From: Corynebacterium lowii
Lineage (GTDB): Bacteria; Actinomycetota; Actinomycetes; Mycobacteriales; Mycobacteriaceae
NCBI RefSeq assembly: GCF_001412085.1
Contig: NZ_LKEV01000001.1
Location: 186,001 to 250,000, forward strand
Direction of reading: 5' to 3'
Length of the DNA stretch: 64,000 bases
The notes below the pieces were generated by a model. The model was given only the letters and a program-made list of their open reading frames with translations. It did no database searches and was not told the DNA's origin. Positions 52,102 to 59,877 of this stretch are shown piece after piece. The position numbers and the translations under genes are program-made. Position 1 is the stretch's first letter, and every line of letters starts with the position of its first letter.

Positions 52102-52702
52102 GGAAGATAATTTGGCTCAGGCCGTGGGGTTGACCACTACGGTGCTCCAGGCGCAGATATTTGGGGAGCGCGGTGAAAGGGATCAGGCCCGCGCCCGGGG
52201 GGTGCTGGCGCAGTTGCGGCGCAACGCGGGCCGGCCGCCGGAAAGCGATCCCCTGGGATTGTCTCGGGTGTTGCTCACGCTGGAAAAACCCCTGGATGAG
52301 TCGCTGCTGGGCAAGGGCGATGCCGTTACGGCGTCGGAAAGCGCGGCCTATCACGCGCTGACGTTTTTTGCCCTGCACATGCAAGGTACGCGCGCTGCCA
52401 TGCACGTGAGGGATCATTCCTTCGCGCGGGCCTGTGGGCAGTTGTACCAGCGCACGGAATCGGAATCGTTTAAGCCGCGTTTTGATGCCCTGGTGCTGGC
52501 GCAGCATTCCCGGTCCCGCCTGGAGCACATGCGCTCGATTATTACCCTGCTGCGCGGCGAGAAGCTGGGCTTTGACTACGGGCAGTTCGCCGCTGATCTG
52601 CGGGCCCTGGATAACCCGAAATATCGACAAAAAACGCTGCTGCGCTGGGGCCGGGACTTCTCCCGTATCCCGGCCCAGGAACCCACCTCTGAAAACTCTT
52701 AG
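52091..52702 (+). CDS. casB: Cascade small subunit Cse2 (CasB)
   Basis: A 203-residue all-helical protein; two copies form the belly of Cascade. It is recognised by DQARARGVLAQLRRNAG, HALTFFALHMQG and a C-terminal LRWGRDFSRIP. Start at ATG 52091 with GGAGGAAAG upstream, inside the last codons of cas8e. Confidence 0.92.
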   Translation: MENKEDNLAQAVGLTTTVLQAQIFGERGERDQARARGVLAQLRRNAGRPPESDPLGLSRVLLTLEKPLDESLLGKGDAVTASESAAYHALTFFALHMQGTRAAMHVRDHSFARACGQLYQRTESESFKPRFDALVLAQHSRSRLEHMRSIITLLRGEKLGFDYGQFAADLRALDNPKYRQKTLLRWGRDFSRIPAQEPTSENS

Positions 52703-52714
52703 AAAGGAACACCC

Positions 52715-53905
52715 ATGTCCATCACCATTGATATTCACGCCCTGCAATCCCTGCCGCCTAGCCTCATCAACCGCGATGACACGGGTGCACCTAAGTCCGC
52801 GATCTTCGGTGGCGTGCCGCGCCAGCGGGTTTCCTCCCAGTCGTGGAAGCGCGCGATTCGTAAGGACTTCGAGGACAACTGGGACGCCTCCAAGGTGGGC
52901 TACCGCACCAAGCGCGTGGTAGCCAAGATCATCGAAGCCATCCAGGAGCAGGGTGGCGCGGAGGCCTGGCCTGTGGAGCGCGCCGAAAAGGCGGTGCAAG
53001 AGGTATTCAAGACGCTCAAGATTAAGCTCACCGAGCCCAAGGAGGATCCGGAAAACGCCGATGAGCAGGAGCGCAAGCGCCTCGCGGAGACGGGCTACCT
53101 GCTCTTCGTGAGCCCGCGCCAGGTGGAAAACATCGCGGCCGCCATCATTGAGGCCGATGGCGAGAAGATCAAGAAGAACGACGCCGTGGCTCTATTCAAC
53201 CAGGAGCACAGTGTGGACATCGCCATGTTCGGCCGCATGGTAGCCGATGATGCTTCCTATAACGTGGATGCTTCTGTGCAGGTGGCTCACGCCCTGGGTA
53301 TTCACCCCTCGGAGCCGGAGTTTGATTACTTCACCGCCGTGGACGATCTGGTGGAGGACGCTCAGGAGACTGGTGCGGGCATGATCGGCACGGTACAGAT
53401 GATGAGTTCCACGCTCTATCGCTTTGCCACCATCGACTTCGATTCCCTGGCGGAGAACCTGGGTGACCGCGCGGCTGCCGTGACTAGTTCCGTGCAGTTC
53501 CTTAAGAGCTTCGTGGAATCCTTGCCTACGGGCAAGCAGAACACCTTTGCGCACAATACCCTGCCGGAGTTGGTGTACGTGGTGGTGCGCGATACCCGCT
53601 CGGTGTCTCTGGTGAATGCTTTTGAACAGCCGGTGCAGGCCAATGGTGAGGAGGCCACGGGCCGCCGCGAGGAGGGTGCGCGCCGCCTGGCGGCGGAGGC
53701 CCGCCAGATTGAGAAGGTCTATAGCCTCAAGCCGCTGGCGTCCTTTGTGATGGGGCTGGGCAACCTGCCGGAGTCTTTCGAGGATTTGGCTACCAAGGTC
53801 ACCTTGCCGGAGCTGGGCGAGGCCCTGCGCGGTGCTCTCGAAGGCGGAGCAGATCAGGGTGAAACCAGCCCGGCCGAGGCTACCCAAGCCGCCGGGGAGG
53901 CTTAA
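52715..53905 (+). CDS. cas7e: Cascade backbone Cas7e (Cse4/CasC)
   Basis: A 396-residue RAMP protein, present in six copies per complex, that coats the crRNA spacer. The N-terminus DIHALQSLPPSLINRDDTG and the loop GGVPRQRVSSQSWKRAIRKDF are family hallmarks. VDASVQVAHALGIHPSEPEFDYFTAVDD (split by a turn after 20 residues) and MMSSTLYRFATID are the central motifs. The acidic, Glu/Ala-rich tail is variable. AGAAAGGAA lies before ATG 52715. It ends directly on the first base of cas5e. Confidence 0.95.
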   Translation: MSITIDIHALQSLPPSLINRDDTGAPKSAIFGGVPRQRVSSQSWKRAIRKDFEDNWDASKVGYRTKRVVAKIIEAIQEQGGAEAWPVERAEKAVQEVFKTLKIKLTEPKEDPENADEQERKRLAETGYLLFVSPRQVENIAAAIIEADGEKIKKNDAVALFNQEHSVDIAMFGRMVADDASYNVDASVQVAHALGIHPSEPEFDYFTAVDDLVEDAQETGAGMIGTVQMMSSTLYRFATIDFDSLAENLGDRAAAVTSSVQFLKSFVESLPTGKQNTFAHNTLPELVYVVVRDTRSVSLVNAFEQPVQANGEEATGRREEGARRLAAEARQIEKVYSLKPLASFVMGLGNLPESFEDLATKVTLPELGEALRGALEGGADQGETSPAEATQAAGEA

Positions 53906-54606
53906 TGCCCTCCCTGCTCTTAAAGCTGAAAGGCCCCATGCAATCCTGGGGTGACCGCAGCCGCTACAAGATCCGCGCCACCGGCCAGGTGCCCACCAAG
54001 TCCGGCGTGATCGGTCTGCTGGCGGCCGCGCAGGGACGGCGTCGCACGGACCCCGTGGAGGACCTTGCGGAACTCACTTTCGCGGTGCGCGTGGACCAGC
54101 CGGGCAACCTACTCAAGGATTACCAAACGGCGCAGCGGTGGCAGGAAAACCCCAAGGCTGCGGCCAGCCTTGTCACCCGCTACTACCTTAGCGACGCCCT
54201 CTTCGTCGCCGCCGTGGAAAGCCCGCGTCGGGAGGTGTTGGAAGGGCTGGAGGAGGCGCTGCGTCGTCCGCGCTTCCCGCTGTTCCTGGGGCGTCGTTCC
54301 TGCCCCGCGCCCCCGGACCTGGTAATCGGGGTACGCGAGGGCAGTGCGGTGGAAGAGTTGCGAGCCCTGGACTGGCAGGCCAGCGATCAGCACAAAGAGG
54401 AGCGCAGCAAGCAGGTTACGCTGCCGATTTACCGCGATGGAGCGCCGGGTGAAGTGGGCGTGGATCAGCGGGACGTCCCTCTTTCCTTTTCTCAGGAGCA
54501 CCGCCGCTATGCCTGGCGCACGGTGGTGGAGGAGCCGGGTGTGAAGATTGATAACCCCGAGGGCCGCTCCGATGATTCTTTCTGGGAGGCGGTGGTCTCC
54601 GCATGA
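53905..54606 (+). CDS. cas5e: Cascade subunit Cas5e (CasD)
   Basis: A 233-residue RAMP protein that binds the crRNA 5' handle. MPSLLLKLKGPMQSWGDRS is the canonical Cas5e start, and TKSGVIGLLAAAQGR the conserved glycine loop. Catalytic activity is not expected in I-E because Cas6e processes the crRNA. The start and stop overlap the flanking genes by 1 and 4 bases. Confidence 0.95.
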   Translation: MPSLLLKLKGPMQSWGDRSRYKIRATGQVPTKSGVIGLLAAAQGRRRTDPVEDLAELTFAVRVDQPGNLLKDYQTAQRWQENPKAAASLVTRYYLSDALFVAAVESPRREVLEGLEEALRRPRFPLFLGRRSCPAPPDLVIGVREGSAVEELRALDWQASDQHKEERSKQVTLPIYRDGAPGEVGVDQRDVPLSFSQEHRRYAWRTVVEEPGVKIDNPEGRSDDSFWEAVVSA

Positions 54607-55235
54607 GTACTTTCACCAAGGTCTTGCTCAACCCGCAGCGCCGTGGCGCCCGCAAACTCCTGCTCAACCCGCAGGCCATGCACGCCGCCGTGCGCTCCAC
54701 TTTCCCGCCGGACATTGACGAATCGGAAACCCGTGTGCTCTGGCGCGTGGACCATCGCGGCCATGAGCACACGCTCTACATCGTGGGTCCGGAAAAGCCC
54801 GACGCCTCCGGCCTTATCGAACAGGCCGGGTGGGATACCCGCCCCGCGCAGAGCGCCGATTACCAGCCCTTCCTGGACAAACTCATGCGCGGCCAGCAGT
54901 GGCGATTCGAGCTCGTGGCCAACCCCGTGAAGTCCAAGGCGGTGAAGGACAGCAAGCGCGGCCGTATCACCCCTCTGGTGGGCCAGGGACAGGTGGACTG
55001 GCTGCTGAAACGCTCCCAGGCAGCAGGTTTTTCGCTTATCGACGCCTCCACCACCGGCCAGGAGAACCTCCGCTTCCGCCGAGGGGAGGGGAAAAACCAG
55101 GTGAGCCTGCGTACCGCGCGCTTCACCGGAGTGCTGGAGGTGGAGGACGCCGAACAACTGCGCAGCACCCTCACCCACGGTATTGGCCGGGCCCGCGCCT
55201 ATGGCTGCGGTCTGCTGACCCTGGCGCGGCCATGA
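54603..55235 (+). CDS. cas6e: crRNA endonuclease Cas6e (Cse3/CasE)
   Basis: A 210-residue ribonuclease that cleaves pre-crRNA at the base of the repeat hairpin and stays bound to the 3' handle. MHAAVRSTFP carries the probable catalytic His27. The C-terminal glycine-rich loop is GIGRARAYGCGLLTLA. It contains an exact copy of the 13-mer core at 55034-55046 (SLIDAS), an element otherwise associated with host intergenic repeats. It overlaps cas1 by 4 bases. Confidence 0.95.
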   Translation: MSTFTKVLLNPQRRGARKLLLNPQAMHAAVRSTFPPDIDESETRVLWRVDHRGHEHTLYIVGPEKPDASGLIEQAGWDTRPAQSADYQPFLDKLMRGQQWRFELVANPVKSKAVKDSKRGRITPLVGQGQVDWLLKRSQAAGFSLIDASTTGQENLRFRRGEGKNQVSLRTARFTGVLEVEDAEQLRSTLTHGIGRARAYGCGLLTLARP

Positions 55236-56203
55236 CCAATCCCAGCGAGGTGCCCCTGGAGCGCCAGGAACTCGCCCGCATGGAGGACCGCATCTCCTTC
55301 CTCTACGTGGAGCGCGCTACCCTCCACAGCGCCGCCAACGCGCTCACCATCACCGACCAGCGCGGTGTGGCCCATGTGCCAGCTACCGCCCTGGCGGTGC
55401 TTATGCTCGGACCCGGCACCCGCGTCACCCACAAGGCGATGGCTCTGCTTGGCGACGCCGGCTGCTCGATCGTGTGGGTGGGCGAAAGGGGAGTGCGCTA
55501 CTACGCGCACGGCCGCCCACCGGCCAAAACGGCGCGCATGGCTGCACGCCAAGCCCGAATAGTGAGCAACCAGCGCTCCCGACTCAATTGCGCCCGAGCC
55601 ATGTACGCCATGCGCTTTCCCGGCGAGGACGTCAGCGCCCTAAGCATGGCCCAATTACGTGGGCGCGAGGGCGCACGCATGAAACGCATTTACGCTGCGG
55701 AATCCCAGCGCACCGGCGTGGCCTGGAACAGGCGGAGCTATAACCCCAACGACTTCGATGCCGGAGATCCCATCAACAAGGCCCTCACCTCTGCCAACGC
55801 CGCTTTGTATGGAATCGTGCACGCCGTGATCGTGGGGTTGGGATTTGTCCCCGCCCTCGGGGTGGTGCACACGGGAACCGACCGTTCCTTTGTGTACGAC
55901 ATCGCAGACCTCTACAAGGCGGAAGTGACCATCCCGGCAGCTTTCGACGCCGTGGCCGGAGCGGCGTCGGAAGCCGCTGGAGGGGAGGTGGATAGCGCGA
56001 ACATTAGCACCGGGGTGCGTCGATTAGTGCGCGACAGTGTGGTGCGCCTGCGTCTCATGGAACGCATAGTCAAAGACCTCTACGCGCTCATGGGTGTCAC
56101 GGAAGAAGAGGACATCCTGGACGTGCAACTCATGCTGTGGAGCGAATTGGAGGTCATCGCCGCGGGCATGAACTGGGGCGAGGAAATCGAGGAACACCAA
56201 TGA
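55232..56203 (+). CDS. cas1e: CRISPR integrase Cas1 (type I-E)
   Basis: A 323-residue metal-dependent integrase that inserts new spacers with Cas2. The three catalytic ligands are visible: Glu146 (RGREGARMK), His213 (GVVHTGTD) and Asp223 or Asp226 (FVYDIADLYK). The longer open frame upstream is rejected because ATG 55232 lies in an ATGA overlap with the cas6e stop. The start region DRISFLYVERATLHSAANAL is typical of the I-E subtype. Confidence 0.96.
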   Translation: MTNPSEVPLERQELARMEDRISFLYVERATLHSAANALTITDQRGVAHVPATALAVLMLGPGTRVTHKAMALLGDAGCSIVWVGERGVRYYAHGRPPAKTARMAARQARIVSNQRSRLNCARAMYAMRFPGEDVSALSMAQLRGREGARMKRIYAAESQRTGVAWNRRSYNPNDFDAGDPINKALTSANAALYGIVHAVIVGLGFVPALGVVHTGTDRSFVYDIADLYKAEVTIPAAFDAVAGAASEAAGGEVDSANISTGVRRLVRDSVVRLRLMERIVKDLYALMGVTEEEDILDVQLMLWSELEVIAAGMNWGEEIEEHQ

Positions 56204-56541
56204 TGGTGCTCGTAGTGACAGCCTGCCCCGCGGGTCTGCGTGGTGACCTCACCAAATGGCTCATGGAAATATCGCCCGGTGTGTTCGTAGGGCGGCCCAC
56301 GGCAAGGATGCGAGAACAACTCTGGGACCGAACCGTAACGCTGGTGAAGGATGGGCGGGCGTTGCTGGTGTACAGCGCGGCGAATGAACAGGGGATGGAG
56401 TTCAAGACGCACCGGCACGACTGGCAACCGACAGACTACGAGGGGCTGACGTTGATGCTGCGGCCCGAGACCAAGCCGGTGGAGAATCGGCGGCGGACGG
56501 GGTGGAGTATGGCGCGGAATGTGAGGCGGGGGAGACGGTGA
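56200..56541 (+). CDS. cas2e: CRISPR adaptation protein Cas2 (type I-E, CasBEF type)
   Basis: A 113-residue ferredoxin-like protein that bridges Cas1 dimers. MMVLVVTACPAGLRGDLTKW, VFVGRPTARMREQLWDR, and GMEFKTHRHDWQP are the I-E Cas2 hallmarks. It starts in an ATGA overlap with cas1. The C-terminal Arg-rich tail (MARNVRRGRR) is basic. Confidence 0.95.
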   Translation: MMVLVVTACPAGLRGDLTKWLMEISPGVFVGRPTARMREQLWDRTVTLVKDGRALLVYSAANEQGMEFKTHRHDWQPTDYEGLTLMLRPETKPVENRRRTGWSMARNVRRGRR

Positions 56542-56664
56542 GATTGGGTGGGGTGATTTTTTTGGGGGGGATGTTGAGGGGAGAATGGGGGTGCGCGGGG
56601 TGAGGTGTGGGGGAAGTTGTAGCTAGAATGGGTTTTCGGCTCTTATTCTTGCTGGTCAGCAAGT
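56542..56664 (+). promoter_or_regulatory. CRISPR leader
   Basis: The 123 bases between cas2 and the first repeat contain no gene. They include a T7-G7 run, purine-rich tracts, and an A/T-richer end (TAGCTAGAATGGGTTTTCGG). The position beside cas2, the perfect first repeats and the degenerate distal repeats place the leader here, so the array is transcribed left to right. TAGAAT at about 56624-56629 may be a -10 box. Confidence 0.7.
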
Positions 56665-58034
56665 GTGTTCCCCGCGTAAGCGGGGATGAGCCGTACTGGA
56701 CGTTCTCGTAGAGAAAGTCCCTGGAGTGTTCCCCGCGTAAGCGGGGATGAGCCGTGCGTGCGTAGAAGCGCGGACCATCCGTCTTTGTGTTCCCCGCGTA
56801 AGCGGGGATGAGCCCGACCATAGACCTCACGCACAAAGGACCAGTCCGTGTTCCCCGCGTAAGCGGGGATGAGCCCACGATTCGTCCGGTCATCGCTCCC
56901 CACGCGGTGTGTTCCCCGCGTAAGCGGGGATGAGCCTACCCATCCGCCAGCGGCGCGTATCTGCCGGGCGTGTTCCCCGCGTAAGCGGGGATGAGCCCAT
57001 GTGATACTGACTGCGGAAATGGAAGTTCTCGTGTTCCCCGCGTAAGCGGGGATGAGCCCAAGCCGCCGCAAGGAAGAACCCCACCCCGACTGTGTTCCCC
57101 GCGTAAGCGGGGATGAGCCGAACGAGGTGAAGATATTGCGTACTCCACGGTGGTGTTCCCCGCGTAAGCGGGGATGAGCCCACAAAGGGCAGAGGGTACC
57201 GCATGTCCAAAGTGTGTTCCCCGCGTAAGCGGGGATGAGCCCAGGTTCCGTTGCAGCCTGTTCGTTGAGGGTTTGTGTTCCCCGCGTAAGCGGGGATGAG
57301 CCGGCCCTGGAACGCCATCTTCAATGTGCCCACTGGTGTTCCCCGCGTAAGCGGGGATGAGCCTATCGCCAAGTGGGTAGGAGCGCTCAAAAAGCTGTGT
57401 TCCCCGCGTAAGCGGGGATGAGCCCCCTGAGCCACTAACCCCCTTACCACCGAGGCAGTGTTCCCCGCGTAAGCGGGGATGAGCCGGCCCTGGAACGCCA
57501 TCTTCAATGTGCCCACTGGTGTTCCCCGCGTAAGCGGGGATGAGCCTATCGCCAAGTGGGTAGGAGCGCTCAAAAAGCTGTGTTCCCCGCGTAAGCGGGG
57601 ATGAGCCCCCTGAGCCACTAACCCCCTTACCACCGAGGCAGTGTTCCCCGCGTAAGCGGGGATGAGCCGCACGATACCGGCGCGGTCTGTCAAATCGAAT
57701 AGTGTTCCCCGCGTAAGCGGGGATGAGCCGCCCGCGCACCCATCGGAAAACCTGCCCGTAAAGTGTTCCCCGCGTAAGCGGGGATGAGCCCTTTACCCTC
57801 GCACTTTCTAGTGACCTACCTAAGTGTTCCCCGCGTAAGCGGGGATGAGCCCCCAGCCGTTCTTGCCGGCCGTCTAGCCGTCGCGTGTTCCCTGCGTAAG
57901 CGGGGATGAGCCGGCTGCTAAGAGTCTACGGAGACTCTACCCAGAGTGTTCCCCGGGTAAGCGGGGATGAGCCTGCACCACCGTGGTCTCCTTGATCTGG
58001 AACAACGTGTTCCCCGCGTAAGCGGGGATGAGCC
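56665..58034 (+). CRISPR. type I-E CRISPR array, 23 repeats and 22 spacers
   Basis: A 28-bp repeat (beginning GTGTTCCCCGCG, ending GCGGGGATGAGCC, with a CCCCGC/GCGGGG stem) recurs at an exact 61-base period. All 22 spacers are therefore 33 bp, or 32 bp if the first base belongs to the repeat. Repeats 21 (57885, C to T) and 22 (57946, C to G) are degenerate, as expected near the old end, but the last repeat (58007) is perfect. Spacers 11-13 (57303-57457) are repeated exactly as spacers 14-16 (57486-57640), leaving 19 different spacers. The array pairs with the I-E cas genes upstream. Confidence 0.98.
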
Positions 58035-58059
58035 CCAGCTGGGGAGAGGGCACTGTGGT

Positions 58060-58215
58060 TCAAGTAGTCTTTGCGTTCGCTGCGCGCAACGTCGCTATAC
58101 TGGTGGCCAAACCGCGATAATCTTTAGTGCGAGTCATTTCTTCTTCTACTTTGTCGAGGAGATTGTCGGAAACATGGAGATCGTCGTGATTTGCGTACCA
58201 CAGAGCGTAATCCAT
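58060..58215 (-). pseudogene. C-terminal fragment of a paralogue of the 58432 gene, inverted
   Basis: Read on the minus strand, 51 codons start MDYALWYANHDDLHVSDNLL and end LRAANAKTT. They align without gaps to the C-terminal part of the plus-strand protein at 58432-59163, which has MDYVLWYAAHNN and SIAALRAANR at the same spacing. In-frame stops lie immediately upstream (TGA), so only the C-terminus survives. The fragment begins 26 bases after the last CRISPR repeat. A short independent protein cannot be excluded. Confidence 0.75.
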
Positions 58216-58431
58216 GCCTAGTCAGTGTTCTCCGCTTATGTCGTCACTAATCATTTGCGTTTGTGCTCGAAGAGATAAGTCATCTCAGAGTGATTGAGTC
58301 ACTTCAAAAGAAATGGAGTCATGGCATGATTGTGGTAAATTAATCATAACTTACGTGATTGTACTGCCTGTGTAGAGGTGCGTACTGTCTGTGGCTAATA
58401 TTTGTTGAATTAATAATGGCATATATAAAAA
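58216..58431. other. AT-rich non-coding stretch with possible promoter of the orphan gene
   Basis: No gene is visible here. The sequence is much more AT-rich than the genome average. It contains AGTGA-TTGAG-TCACT (about 58290-58304), repeated GAGTCA words, and a TATATA close to the start at 58432. None of the host intergenic repeat units occurs in it. Confidence 0.55.
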
Positions 58432-59163
58432 ATGGGAGACATGTTGTTTAAACGTAAACATGTAGAAGTTATTTGGGGGGCGGTTTTTGCACGTGGAGAT
58501 GAATGGTGCATGATCCGCATGATGGAAATATGTATTCCAGGGGGGATTTGTGGAGTAATTTATACCGACGGTCGAACTGGAAATGATAATTCTATCATCA
58601 AACGATTTTATTCTGCGCGGGATTCAAGGGATAGTGTGTGGTGGATATTTCGCTTTGGTGAAGGTGATTATGTTTTCGCTAATAAGTCTAGACGTATGAG
58701 TTTCCATGATACTATAGAAGCTATCCGTTTAAGCTTTTTGGATTTGGAACCGTTTCTGTCTGGGGTTGAGGTGGTTGCTGAAATTGCGGCTGGCGTAATG
58801 AAGCTACATCCCTATACTGGAGTGCATGAAAAGGGGTACTGGTATACGGTTGAAGGTGATCGTAGCCGTGAGAAAATGGAATACTACTATGACATTGATC
58901 CACTTCCTCTGAAGGTAGTTTCTCTTATGTGGGATAATCTTCCTCCAAGGGTGCAGTCTGGGGTGATGGATGATGGGGTTTATGATCATCAATGGGATGG
59001 TATGGACTATGTGCTATGGTATGCGGCTCATAATAATCTCCGCATTTCTGAAGAACTTCTAGATGAAATTGAGGAAGCCATGCATCGCAGGGAGGAATAC
59101 TGCGGTTTGGTGAGTAGTATCGCCGCTTTGCGGGCTGCTAATCGTGCAGATTCGGGAAATTAG
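58432..59163 (+). CDS. AT-rich orphan protein beside the CRISPR array
   Basis: A 243-residue protein that I do not recognise. The N-terminal half looks beta-rich and aromatic (VIWGAVFARGDEWCMIRMME, then SVWWIFRFGEGDYVF). The C-terminal third is helical and acidic (MDYVLWYAAHNNLRISEELL onward, residues about 190-235). No signal peptide or membrane segment is apparent. Base use is strikingly unlike the neighbours (many TTT, TAT, GAT, AAT codons), a sign of recent transfer. A truncated, inverted paralogue lies between it and the CRISPR array. GGGAG precedes the alternative ATG at 58441. A defence or mobile-element role is only inferred from location. Confidence 0.75.
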   Translation: MGDMLFKRKHVEVIWGAVFARGDEWCMIRMMEICIPGGICGVIYTDGRTGNDNSIIKRFYSARDSRDSVWWIFRFGEGDYVFANKSRRMSFHDTIEAIRLSFLDLEPFLSGVEVVAEIAAGVMKLHPYTGVHEKGYWYTVEGDRSREKMEYYYDIDPLPLKVVSLMWDNLPPRVQSGVMDDGVYDHQWDGMDYVLWYAAHNNLRISEELLDEIEEAMHRREEYCGLVSSIAALRAANRADSGN

Positions 59164-59247
59164 GAGATTATCAAACTGGTGTTCTGTTCCTGTCCCGGTT
59201 GATTGATACAACTACCAGTGGGTAAGACAACCAGGAAGGAACCCAGC

Positions 59248-59835
59248 ATGACGATGATTCACCGCGCGGACGTCGAGAGCCATCTCCGAGCACTCAATCC
59301 AGAAACGCCCGAGGAGGAGATCGAGTGGCTGTACCAGAGGATGCGCGAGGACCTCAACGAGCGCTCGGAGAACCTCGCGCAGATGATGCGCAAGCAGTGG
59401 CGCGAGACGATGGGACGGCCACCCAGCGGACAGGAGTGGGCACAGCTCAGCCAGCGCGCGATGCAGACGGCTCACGATCAGATCTACGAGGAGTATCTGG
59501 GGCCAATCTCGGAGGCGATCAGTCAAGCACAACTGGAGAACGAGGAAGAGGAGATCTGGGAAGCGCATTACTGGGCGCTGGAGAGCGAGGACGGCTGGAT
59601 CACGGACCTGGACAAGATTCACGACAACGACGAAATCAACCTTCAGGTAATCGACGTTTGGCCGGAGAAATCTTCGATGTGGAGAGTCTACGCGACGACG
59701 TATTGCCAGCGCCTGGAACTTTTAGGGGAGAGTCTGCCGTTCTTCGACGCCCCCGAACTCAACGCTCGGCTGGAAAAGGAGATCACCGCCGCACTACGCG
59801 CCCACGGCGTAACGGACGTACCCGAAGCCAAATAA
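59248..59835 (+). CDS. hypothetical helical acidic protein
   Basis: A 195-residue protein starting MTMIHRADVESHLRALNPET, with AAGGAA 8 bases before the ATG. It is largely helical, rich in Glu/Gln (QAQLENEEEEIWEAHYWALE), with a small beta region around INLQVIDVWPEKSSMWRVYA. No domain is recognised. The composition is intermediate between the orphan gene and the host. It may belong to the same accessory island. Confidence 0.65.
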   Translation: MTMIHRADVESHLRALNPETPEEEIEWLYQRMREDLNERSENLAQMMRKQWRETMGRPPSGQEWAQLSQRAMQTAHDQIYEEYLGPISEAISQAQLENEEEEIWEAHYWALESEDGWITDLDKIHDNDEINLQVIDVWPEKSSMWRVYATTYCQRLELLGESLPFFDAPELNARLEKEITAALRAHGVTDVPEAK

Positions 59836-59877
59836 ACACTGTGCACTTCCACCTCGAACCGGGTAAGGTACCTCGCC

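Noticed and set aside
56643..57739. Long minus-strand open frames across the CRISPR array encoding repeated LIPAYAGNT / HPRLRGEH / SSPLTRGT peptides
   Set aside because: They are translations of the CRISPR repeats and spacers in successive frames; the 61-base period rotates the frame. No ribosome-binding site or real gene.
58216..58431. Second CRISPR array or anti-repeat in the AT-rich gap
   Set aside because: No copy of the repeat stem is present; only short GAGTCA words recur.
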